5,477 nt of DNA from Actinomycetes bacterium (lineage in GTDB: Bacteria > Bacillota_I > Bacilli_A > RF39 > UBA660), in the NCBI GenBank assembly GCA_021152765.1, contig JAGKUT010000061.1, positions 1 through 5,477 of the forward strand, read 5' to 3'. Position numbers and translations under genes: made by a program. Position 1 is the first letter of the stretch. Each line of letters opens with the position of its first letter. The notes under the pieces are model-generated. The model did no database searches. It had not been told where the DNA came from and was given only the letters and a program-made list of their open reading frames with translations. Of the stretch, positions 1-5,242 are shown in pieces.

Positions 1-370
1 ATATTAAAATTGGTGGTATATATAATCCATTCTTTCTTTCAATAGTATAAGGAGACTTAATCTTCTTTTCAAGTTTATCCTTTTTTTCTTCTTTTTGTGC
101 TTTCTTAATCTCTTCTAAAGACAATTTAGAAGTATAATCAAATAAATATTCATTAAACTCATCAACTAAATCCTCTTTATTAAGACCTAAATACTTCGCA
201 TAATCACGAATAAAATACTTCAAATAAAAAATATCCTTAAAAGCTTCCATATTACCAGACTCAATATTTTCTATTTGTTTAATATTTACATTCAAGTCAC
301 CAGCAACTTCATCCATAGAAATTCCCATGTTCTCACGAGCTTCTTTTAACTTTTCTCCTATTTCTTTCAT
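1..370 (-). CDS. rodZ: RodZ-like helix-turn-helix protein, N-terminal part (cut by window edge)
   Basis: The 123 visible residues begin MKEIGEKLKEARENMGIS, the typical opening of the RodZ-type HTH domain, which spans about residues 1-66. The stretch YLKYFIRDYAKYLGLN (about 49-64) matches the RodZ signature in which a Y/F-IR-YAKYLGL helix closes the domain. A Lys/Glu-rich linker follows (about 84-108), ending in hydrophobic residues (IPPILI) at the window edge where the single membrane segment would be expected. RodZ is a bitopic membrane protein that anchors the MreB cytoskeleton through its cytoplasmic HTH domain and supports rod shape. The ATG at 368-370 lies only 20 nt after the 3' end of rnpB, with a weak GGTG Shine-Dalgarno site 4 nt before it and no terminator or clear promoter between. 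It is therefore probably read from the gpsB-rnpB transcript. The rest of the gene is outside the window, so another HTH-plus-membrane protein of the same superfamily is possible. Confidence 0.75.
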   Translation of the reverse strand, partial: MKEIGEKLKEARENMGISMDEVAGDLNVNIKQIENIESGNMEAFKDIFYLKYFIRDYAKYLGLNKEDLVDEFNEYLFDYTSKLSLEEIKKAQKEEKKDKLEKKIKSPYTIERKNGLYIPPILI

Positions 371-390
371 ATAACACCAACTTTCAAAAC

Positions 391-744
391 ATAATTAATC
401 ATATAAGCCATGTTCCGTACCTTAAAAGGCGACAAACATTTATCTATTGAATTACTTCAATCCTGAGTTTAATTCGTTTCTTAAAACTCAAGCTCCCCTA
501 CCAAAATTTGGGTTTCTCGCTCGTGGGGTTTACCGCGTTCCACTCTATTTATTTCTAAATAGTTCGTCACTATGGCACTTTATGCCAGTAACCATATCAA
601 AAGACTCAGGTTATCTAGGCGCCGTTAGATAAATCTACCGTAGGTTATTTTTTCCCTACGCACGAACACTACAATCATCACAGACTGTGCGAGCATGGAC
701 TTTCCTCTACACTATAAAAATGCAGCGTTTGTCCGATTAATTAT
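391..744 (-). ncRNA. rnpB: RNase P RNA, bacterial type B
   Basis: This is the catalytic RNA of RNase P, which removes the 5' leader of pre-tRNAs. On the minus strand the universally conserved blocks appear in order: GAGGAAAGUCCAUGCUCGCAC near the 5' end (about 686-706), AGUGUUCGUG (661-670), GUGGAACGCGGUAAACCCC (525-543), GCGAGAAACCCAAAUUUUGG and AGGGGA (about 495-520), AUAGAUAAAUG..UGUCGCC (about 428-446) and GGAACAUGGCUUA (403-415). The block CGAGCGAGAAACCCAAAUUUUGGUAGGGG is the Bacillus-type (B) form. P1 is a perfect 10-bp AU-rich helix between 735-744 and 391-400 and sets the ends used here. P12 is CUAUUUA-GAAA-UAAAUAG and P18 is UUGAA-GUAA-UUCAA. A hairpin with arms GAGUUU/AAACUC lies between them. 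The P19 arm of B. subtilis is absent. The 5' edge overlaps the gpsB stop codon. The mature ends are inferred from P1 and may differ by a few bases. Confidence 0.97.
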
Positions 745-1063
745 TTTTTCCATAAATTATTTTTTCAAGATTTGATAAACGTCTTAATACATCTGCAGTA
801 TTAGTACCATTATTGCTATTATTTTCAACTGTCTCTAACTTCATAGTCAAATTACGAACTTGTTGTTTTAAACGTAAATTTTCTTCCATTAAAGTCTTAT
901 TATTTTCCTCTAAATCATTTATACAAGTATTAAACTCATCATAATCCCTAATAATGATATCCAAATACTTATCAACCTCTTGTGGTCTATAACCTCTCGT
1001 ATCAATTTTAAACTCTTTATCCAAAATATCTTGACTAGTAAGCATAAATCTATCCTGATACAT
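737..1063 (-). CDS. gpsB: Cell division/elongation regulator GpsB
   Basis: This 108-residue DivIVA-family protein is close in length to B. subtilis GpsB (98). GpsB is a membrane-associated coiled-coil adaptor that carries penicillin-binding proteins between sidewall and septum. The N-terminal domain has KEFKIDTRGYRPQEVDKYLD (about 16-35). With the ATG start at 1061-1063, Tyr25, Asp31 and Asp35 fall at the same numbers as the PBP-binding groove residues of B. subtilis GpsB. A heptad-rich coiled coil follows (about 36-80), then a polar Asn-rich linker (81-89) and the conserved C-terminal helix DVLRRLSNLEKIIYG (91-105). A GTG at 1070-1072 is in frame but lies inside the Shine-Dalgarno GGTGAC, so the ATG is preferred. 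The upstream gap holds a good promoter. The stop codon is inside the P1 helix of rnpB, and the gpsB-rnpB order is as in B. subtilis. Confidence 0.95.
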   Translation of the reverse strand: MYQDRFMLTSQDILDKEFKIDTRGYRPQEVDKYLDIIIRDYDEFNTCINDLEENNKTLMEENLRLKQQVRNLTMKLETVENNSNNGTNTADVLRRLSNLEKIIYGKNN

Positions 1064-1091
1064 AAAAGTCACCTCTCTTTATTCCACTTAT

Positions 1092-1120
1092 ATTTTATAA
1101 AAATTTACTCAATTTGTCAA
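1092..1120 (-). promoter_or_regulatory. Sigma-A-type promoter of gpsB(-rnpB-rodZ)
   Basis: On the minus strand a perfect -35 TTGACA (1115-1120) is followed after 17 nt by TAAAAT (1092-1097), a five-of-six match to the -10 consensus. Transcription would begin near 1085, giving a leader of about 20 nt that carries the GAGAGGTGAC ribosome-binding site. It lies just after the aminopeptidase stop codon (1126-1128), so gpsB has its own start even if there is read-through from upstream. Confidence 0.75.
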
Positions 1121-1125
1121 TTTAT

Positions 1126-2352
1126 TTAACACTCTATACTAAAATTACCATCATCAAAAATCAAAACACTATCACCACTATAAGTAATACCTTCAATTCT
1201 TAAATCAGAAGTTCCAATCATAAAATCCACATGAACATCACTTACATTAAGTCCCATAGAAATTAGTTCTTCCCTAGTCTTACCATCAGTACCATCTAAT
1301 GTATTAGGAAATCCAGTACCTAAAGCTAAATGACAAGAAGCATTCTCATCAAACAATGTAGTATAAAATATTACACCACTATTAGAAATAGGACTATCAT
1401 AAGGAACCAATGCACACTCACCTAAAAAGCAAGAAGTCTCATCTCCCTCAATAATACTCTTTAAAATATCTTTACCCTTAGCAGCATCAAAATCAACTAC
1501 TTTTCCATCAGAAAACTTAATCCAAAAATCATCAATAATATAACCATTATAAACAAGAGGCTTAGAACTATAAACAATACCATTAGTCTCTAATCTATTA
1601 GGACTAGTAAATATCTCTTCAGTAGGAATATTCGCAATTATTCTTCTTCCGTTAGGCATATATTCTCCCGCACCACACCATTTAGTGCTACGAGATAAAC
1701 CAACATATAAATCAGTACCTAAACTATTAGTATAATGTAAAGTCTTAATATTCATTTTATTTAAAACATCACACCTTTTAGAACTTATCATTAACTTTTT
1801 TTCCCATTCACTATTAGGATCATCCTTATCAACTAAACAAATAGAAAAAATCAAATCCCATAACTTATTTACTGGGTCCTTACAATCATTAAACACTTTC
1901 TTAGCCCATCCGTAAGTAGAAACAGACGCAATACACCAAGCAACATCATTTATAGCCTGACGTTTCTTATAAAGTGGCCTACTAGTACGAGAAATAAAAG
2001 ATGCATGTCCTAACTTAGAACTATCAACATCATTCATAATATCAGGATCTTCAGACACTAACATTAAAAATGCGCCATCCTTTTTCGCATATTCATCATA
2101 AATTTTCTTATTAAAAAATAAACTATTAGAAATATCATCATTAGAGAAATATAATAACTGTTGATGCTTTAACTCATCATCAAACCAATCATAATAAATA
2201 TCAACAATTCCTCTATCCAAACAACATTTAGATAAAATACGAATAAATTCAATAGACTCTATAGGAGCAGTAATAACCAAAGGCTGTCCTTTTTTAATAT
2301 TCAAACCTTTATCTAACAATAAACAAGCATACTTATAAAAATTATCTTTCAT
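1126..2352 (-). CDS. M29-family metallo-aminopeptidase (AmpS/PepS/aminopeptidase T type)
   Basis: The 408-residue protein has the normal length of the M29 family, cytoplasmic dimeric enzymes that remove N-terminal residues from peptides using two metal ions. The opening (DKGLNIKKGQPLVITAPIE) is the usual family N-terminus. The metal-site residues are present with family spacing: Glu246 in IPTEEIFTSPN, Glu312 in LGECALVPYDSPIS, Glu336 and His341 in ENASCHLALG, and His374/Asp376 in DVHVDFMIG. These correspond, with a constant offset of 4, to Glu250, Glu316, Glu340, His345, His378 and Asp380 of Thermus aminopeptidase T as I recall its numbering. Residue 348 is Phe in LGTGFP, where most members have Tyr. 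The ATG has GGTGAT three bases upstream. It follows prmC by 54 nt and probably shares the prfA transcript. Substrate preference cannot be read from the sequence. Confidence 0.93.
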   Translation of the reverse strand: MKDNFYKYACLLLDKGLNIKKGQPLVITAPIESIEFIRILSKCCLDRGIVDIYYDWFDDELKHQQLLYFSNDDISNSLFFNKKIYDEYAKKDGAFLMLVSEDPDIMNDVDSSKLGHASFISRTSRPLYKKRQAINDVAWCIASVSTYGWAKKVFNDCKDPVNKLWDLIFSICLVDKDDPNSEWEKKLMISSKRCDVLNKMNIKTLHYTNSLGTDLYVGLSRSTKWCGAGEYMPNGRRIIANIPTEEIFTSPNRLETNGIVYSSKPLVYNGYIIDDFWIKFSDGKVVDFDAAKGKDILKSIIEGDETSCFLGECALVPYDSPISNSGVIFYTTLFDENASCHLALGTGFPNTLDGTDGKTREELISMGLNVSDVHVDFMIGTSDLRIEGITYSGDSVLIFDDGNFSIEC

Positions 2353-2367
2353 ATCATCACCATTTTA

Positions 2368-2396
2368 ATTATATAACAAATAAACAAAAGAAAAAA
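2368..2396 (-). promoter_or_regulatory. Possible weak promoter upstream of the aminopeptidase gene
   Basis: A perfect -10 hexamer TATAAT (2368-2373) lies 15 nt upstream of the aminopeptidase start codon on the minus strand. At 17-nt spacing the -35 position is only TTTTTT (2391-2396), a poor match. In DNA this AT-rich a lone TATAAT can be chance. The leader would begin near 2361, directly at the GGTGAT ribosome-binding site. Confidence 0.25.
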
Positions 2397-2412
2397 GTAG
2401 AATTAACTACTT
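2391..2412 (-). terminator. Weak terminator-like hairpin at the prmC stop codon
   Basis: On the minus strand AAGTAG-TTAATT-CTACTT forms a perfect 6-bp stem with a 6-nt loop, running straight into a T tract (TTTTTTC). The prmC stop TAG is part of the 5' arm. With only two G-C pairs the stem is weak, so partial attenuation before the aminopeptidase gene is more likely than full termination. Confidence 0.3.
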
Positions 2413-3120
2413 ATCACTAAATATAAATACAAACCTATCTCTATTAGATAAATCCTTTTCAACTGAAACAGAAACATCACCTAAATACTTAAAAGCAAAT
2501 TCCTTAATTCTTTCACCTTGAGTATACCCAATCTCAAAAGCAATTAAAAATTTATCATTCAAACATCTCTTACAATTCTTAAGAATTTCTTCATAAAAAT
2601 ATAATCCGTCATTATCCGCATATAAAGCAAGACTAGGTTCATTTTTTTTAACAATCTCATCAATTTCTTCATCATAAGAAATATAAGGTGGATTACTAAT
2701 AATAACATCATACTCATCATGAAGAGGTTCCAACATATTACCTAAATAAAATTTAACAGATGCATTATTTTTAATACAATTTTCACGAGCAACTTCTAAT
2801 GCATCAAGACTAATATCAACCGCATCAACACTAACACCAAGTTCTTTAGATAAAGTTATACTTATACATCCACTTCCGCAACCTAAATCAACAATTCTAA
2901 CAGAACCATCAAAATACTTTTGAACATACTTAATAGTTCTATCAACCAATTCCTCTGTCTCAAATCTAGGAATTAATACATTCTTATTAACAAGAAAATT
3001 ATAACCATAAAAATCAACATTTCCAACAATATATTGAACAGGAATACCTTCATCAAGCATTTTTAAAGCATCATCAATATTCCCCTCATAATATTTTTTT
3101 AAATACTCTATATCACTCAT
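2407..3120 (-). CDS. prmC: Release factor glutamine methyltransferase PrmC (shortened N-terminus)
   Basis: PrmC (HemK) uses S-adenosylmethionine to methylate the glutamine of the GGQ motif in release factors RF1 and RF2. Visible motifs are PVQYIVG (27-33), VLIPRFETEEL (48-58), the SAM-binding loop VDLGCGSG (77-84), the acidic VDAVDIS strand (98-104), the catalytic NPPY (143-146) that binds the target glutamine, EPSLAL (161-166), and the C-terminal KDLSNRDRF (222-230). At 237 residues it is about 40-50 shorter than usual (277 in E. coli, 288 in B. subtilis). The whole deficit lies before PVQYI, in the helical domain that recognises the release factor. An in-frame TGA inside the ribosome-binding site blocks any upstream extension, so the short form is as encoded. 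The GGTGAT site lies 2 nt before the ATG. prfA, its substrate gene, ends 23 nt upstream. Confidence 0.95.
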   Translation of the reverse strand: MSDIEYLKKYYEGNIDDALKMLDEGIPVQYIVGNVDFYGYNFLVNKNVLIPRFETEELVDRTIKYVQKYFDGSVRIVDLGCGSGCISITLSKELGVSVDAVDISLDALEVARENCIKNNASVKFYLGNMLEPLHDEYDVIISNPPYISYDEEIDEIVKKNEPSLALYADNDGLYFYEEILKNCKRCLNDKFLIAFEIGYTQGERIKEFAFKYLGDVSVSVEKDLSNRDRFVFIFSDK

Positions 3121-3134
3121 AAATCACCATAAAC

Positions 3135-3154
3135 AAAAAGAGATTACTCTCCTC
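3135..3154 (-). terminator. Weak terminator-like hairpin at the prfA stop codon
   Basis: On the minus strand GAGGAGAG-TAAT-CTCTTTTT can fold into an 8-bp stem with three G-U pairs and a 4-nt loop, its 3' arm merging into the T tract. The prfA stop TAA lies in the loop. The stable core is only AGAG/CTCT. Since prmC starts 15 nt further on, this is at most an attenuator; it could also simply be the codons for the conserved RF1 end. Confidence 0.25.
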
Positions 3155-4199
3155 TTAGTTTTCTATTTTGATCCTCAGTTATTAAAGCATCAATAACCTT
3201 GTCAATATCACCATTCATAACTCTATCAAGTGCATTTAATGTAAATCCGATTCTATGATCAGTAACACGGTTTTGAGGATAATTATAAGTTCTTATCTTC
3301 TCACTTCTATCCCCAGTACCAATCTTACTTCTTCTTTCAGCACCTAATTTTTCTTCTTCTTGTTGTCTATAATAATCATATAATCTAGTTTGTAAAATCT
3401 TAATAGCCTTTTCCTTATTCTTAATTTGACTTCTCTCAGTTTGAGAATAAACAACAATACCAGTAGGAATATGAGTTAAACGAACAGCACTATCAGTAGT
3501 ATTAACACCTTGACCACCACAGCCAGAAGCACGAGTAATATCAATTCTTACTTCATTCATATCTAACTCAAAATCAACCTCTTCCGCCTCAGGCATAACA
3601 AGAACAGTAGCTGTAGAGGTATGAACACGACCTTGAGTCTCAGTAGCTGGAACACGTTGAACACGATGAGCACCACTCTCATACTTAAGCTTAGAATAAA
3701 CATTCTCACCCTTAACCATAAAACTGATTAAAGAATAACCACCAGCTTCACTTCTCTCTTCATCAAGAACTTCAACCTTCCAACCTTCTTTTTCAGCCAA
3801 TTTTCTATACATTTCATACAAATCACCAGCAAAGATATTTCCTTCATCTCCACCAGCTGCTCCACGAATCTCAACAATAACATTCTTACCATCATTAGGA
3901 TCCTTAGGAAGTAATAATATTTCAATCTTACTCTCTAATTCACTCTTCTCATTCATATATTTATCCAATTCTTCACGAGCAAACTCTGCCATATCAGGAT
4001 CCTTAACCATTTCATTAGCAGCCTCAATATCAGAAAGTAATTTTTTATATACTTGATAAACCTCATAAGCATCCTTTAAACTAGCCTGCTCACGAGTTAA
4101 AGATAAAGTTTTCTTAATATCAGAAATAACCTCTGGCTTCATCAATTCTTCATTTAATTCATTATAACGCTTCTCAATATTCTGCAATCTTTCTAACAT
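3144..4199 (-). CDS. prfA: Peptide chain release factor 1 (RF1)
   Basis: RF1 reads UAA and UAG stop codons in the ribosomal A site and triggers release of the finished protein. The length (351) is normal. Domain 1 is a helical N-terminal part (1-100). The block GAAGGDEGNIFAGDLYEMY (113-131) and the codon-recognition domain follow, with the PAT tripeptide at 184-186 in RVPATETQGRVHTS, which marks RF1 rather than RF2. The catalytic GGQ is at 228-230 in RASGCGGQGVNTTDSAVR, and Gln230 is the residue PrmC methylates. The C-terminal block GDRSEKIRTYNYPQNRVTDHRIG (296-318) is typical. The residues beside GGQ (Cys before, Gly after) differ from the common Ala and His. A strong AAGGAGA site lies 7 nt before the ATG, and a good promoter precedes it. 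The gene is followed directly by prmC, a widely conserved pairing. Confidence 0.98.
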   Translation of the reverse strand: MLERLQNIEKRYNELNEELMKPEVISDIKKTLSLTREQASLKDAYEVYQVYKKLLSDIEAANEMVKDPDMAEFAREELDKYMNEKSELESKIEILLLPKDPNDGKNVIVEIRGAAGGDEGNIFAGDLYEMYRKLAEKEGWKVEVLDEERSEAGGYSLISFMVKGENVYSKLKYESGAHRVQRVPATETQGRVHTSTATVLVMPEAEEVDFELDMNEVRIDITRASGCGGQGVNTTDSAVRLTHIPTGIVVYSQTERSQIKNKEKAIKILQTRLYDYYRQQEEEKLGAERRSKIGTGDRSEKIRTYNYPQNRVTDHRIGFTLNALDRVMNGDIDKVIDALITEDQNRKLRGE

Positions 4200-4230
4200 A
4201 AAATGTCTCCTTAACTAAAATTCTCTTAAG

Positions 4231-4259
4231 ATTATACTATAATTATATTGAATAATCAA
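4231..4259 (-). promoter_or_regulatory. Sigma-A-type promoter of prfA-prmC-aminopeptidase
   Basis: On the minus strand TTGATT (4254-4259) and a perfect TATAAT (4231-4236) are separated by exactly 17 nt. Transcription would start near 4224, leaving a leader of about 25 nt that holds the AAGGAGA ribosome-binding site of prfA. It lies between the lipoprotein stop codon and prfA, so the translation genes are expressed independently of the lipoprotein. Confidence 0.75.
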
Positions 4260-4260
4260 G

Positions 4261-4288
4261 AAAAAAATCACTTATCAATAACTTGATT
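4261..4288 (-). terminator. Weak terminator-like structure at the lipoprotein stop codon
   Basis: On the minus strand AATCA (4284-4288) pairs with TGATT (4266-4270) across a 13-nt loop, followed directly by a T run (4261-4267). The TGA stop codon forms part of the 3' arm. An alternative pairing of CTTAT with ATAAG further upstream is also possible. All stems are AU-rich and short, so any termination would rest mostly on the T run. Confidence 0.25.
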
Positions 4289-4636
4289 ATCATAAGAAAA
4301 ATTATAACCATTAACTGAACAATCATCCAACTTTATACTACCACCAATAATACGTACATCTGCACAATTAACCTCATCACCATAAGAATGAACATTAAGT
4401 TGAACTAAAGCACCATCAATATTAACTAAAGTACTATTATCTCTAACCTCGTAATTTCCAACTAAACTATCATATTGATACTCAGTATAAGCAAGTTCAA
4501 CAGACTTAACATATCCCAACATACTATTCTTAGCCAAACTATACTTACTATCCATTACATTATCAACAGTCTCTTCCTCTATAGTTCTACAACCACACAA
4601 TAAAAAAATTAACCCCAATAAAAAAAACTTCTTCAC
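4268..4636 (-). CDS. Small lipoprotein with pilin-like mature region
   Basis: The 122-residue product starts at GTG (4634-4636), preceded at 4-nt spacing by AGGGTGAT. The signal peptide is MKKFFLLGLIFLLCGC, with lipobox L-C-G-C and Cys16 as the expected lipidated residue, so the mature protein should sit on the outer face of the membrane. The mature part has a helix-like stretch SLAKNSMLGYVKSVELAYTEYQ (33-54), then beta-like segments with a second cysteine pair, Cys91 and Cys106, around a Gly-rich turn, and ends NGYNFSYDNQVIDK. The helix and the 'NGYN..YDN' ending recall the soluble part of type IV pilin-like proteins of AT-rich Bacillota, but the prepilin leader and hydrophobic pilin helix are missing. 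I recognise no named family, and the pilin likeness is from pattern memory only. An in-frame ATG at 4717 would add a second hydrophobic segment without a ribosome-binding site and is less likely. The stop is TGA. Confidence 0.75.
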   Translation of the reverse strand: MKKFFLLGLIFLLCGCRTIEEETVDNVMDSKYSLAKNSMLGYVKSVELAYTEYQYDSLVGNYEVRDNSTLVNIDGALVQLNVHSYGDEVNCADVRIIGGSIKLDDCSVNGYNFSYDNQVIDK

Positions 4637-4654
4637 TACAATCACCCTATAAAA

Positions 4655-4683
4655 ACTATAACACAAAAAAAAAATTAAAACAA
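4655..4683 (-). promoter_or_regulatory. Probable lipoprotein promoter with a 10-A tract in its spacer
   Basis: On the minus strand TTGTTT (4678-4683) lies 17 nt upstream of TATAGT (4655-4660), a five-of-six -10 match. The -35 matches only in TTG. Ten of the 17 spacer bases are one homopolymer (plus-strand A at 4665-4674). Transcription would start near 4648, almost on the AGGGTGAT ribosome-binding site, giving a leader of about 12 nt. No good promoter is visible for the divergent plus-strand gene in the same 93-bp gap. A CATAAT at 4706-4711 lacks a -35 partner. Confidence 0.45.
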
Positions 4684-4729
4684 GAATTAAATAAAAGAGA
4701 CTACACATAATAAACATGAGGTAATACTT

Positions 4730-5242
4730 ATGAACATACTTACATATATATTAATATTTATATTTAAAATAATAGAAAATACACTATCAACACTAAGAAT
4801 AATACTAGTATCAAACGGAAAAAAAATATTAGGCGCAATACTACAAGGAATAGTATCAATTGTATGGGTAATATCAACAAGCCTAGTAGTAATAAACATA
4901 CAAAAAGACCCACTAAAAATAATATCATTCACACTAGGAGCATTAATAGGATCATATATAGGTTCAATAATAGAAGAAAAACTAGCCCTAGGTACAAACA
5001 TAATAACAACAATAATAAACAAAAACCTAACAGAAAAAATAATATATGCATTAAAAAAACAAAAACATGAAGCAATAATACTAAATGGAAAAAATATATA
5101 TGAACAAAAAAATATATTACTAATAATCGTAAAAAGAAAACAAAATCAAAACATAATAAAACTAATAAAAAATATAGATAAAAGCGCAAAAATAATAATA
5201 GAAAACGCAATCACTCATGAAGTAAATAAGCCTTATCAGTAA
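4730..5242 (+). CDS. UPF0316 / DUF2179 family membrane protein (YebE-like)
   Basis: The 170-residue protein has three hydrophobic segments (about 3-15, 33-57 and 62-81) and then a soluble domain of about 85 residues. Family marks are ENTLSTLRIILVSNGKK (16-32), a central membrane helix, LGALIGSYIGSIIEEKLALG (69-88) and a C-terminal alpha/beta domain of DUF2179 type, which is also found at the end of YitT proteins. The function of this family is not established; a ligand-binding role for the soluble domain is only a suggestion. The ATG has GAGGTAA 5 nt upstream. It is the only plus-strand gene and opposes its neighbours. Its base use is A- and C-rich: 38 of 41 isoleucines are ATA and leucine is mostly CTA, unlike the minus-strand genes. 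The last 32 bases overlap the 3' end of the convergent phosphodiesterase gene. Confidence 0.88.
   Translation: MNILTYILIFIFKIIENTLSTLRIILVSNGKKILGAILQGIVSIVWVISTSLVVINIQKDPLKIISFTLGALIGSYIGSIIEEKLALGTNIITTIINKNLTEKIIYALKKQKHEAIILNGKNIYEQKNILLIIVKRKQNQNIIKLIKNIDKSAKIIIENAITHEVNKPYQ

Noticed and set aside
447..632. A 61-codon open frame on the plus strand.
   Set aside because: It lies wholly within rnpB on the opposite strand. Its apparent protein is the complement of conserved RNase P RNA blocks.
740..768. TTGAAA-17-AATAAT on the minus strand as an rnpB promoter.
   Set aside because: Transcription would start near 733, cutting off the 5' strand of the perfect P1 helix (735-744), so the functional RNA could not form as drawn.
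1064..1072. Upstream GTG start for gpsB.
   Set aside because: The GTG is part of the GGTGAC ribosome-binding site, and the ATG at 1063 aligns residue for residue with B. subtilis GpsB.
3728..3925. Open frame of 65 codons inside prfA.
   Set aside because: It is an out-of-frame shadow of the clearly recognised RF1 gene on the same strand.
4637..4717. Longer lipoprotein starting at ATG 4717.
   Set aside because: It would place a second hydrophobic segment before an intact lipoprotein signal and run through the promoter and ribosome-binding site. GTG 4636 has a good AGGGTGAT site.
4687..5210. Open frames on both strands antisense to or out of frame with the UPF0316 gene (4687-5022, 4864-5070, 4929-5210).
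   Set aside because: They are low-complexity Leu/Phe/Ile- or Asn/Lys-rich products of the repeated ATA/AAA codons in the real gene, with no family features.
4929..5213. Reading TGA at 5211-5213 as tryptophan (code 4), which would join the phosphodiesterase to the frame at 4929-5210.
   Set aside because: The family normally ends just after IITD..LL, the extension is low-complexity antisense sequence, TGA also ends the lipoprotein in a sensible place, and the tryptophans I checked use TGG.
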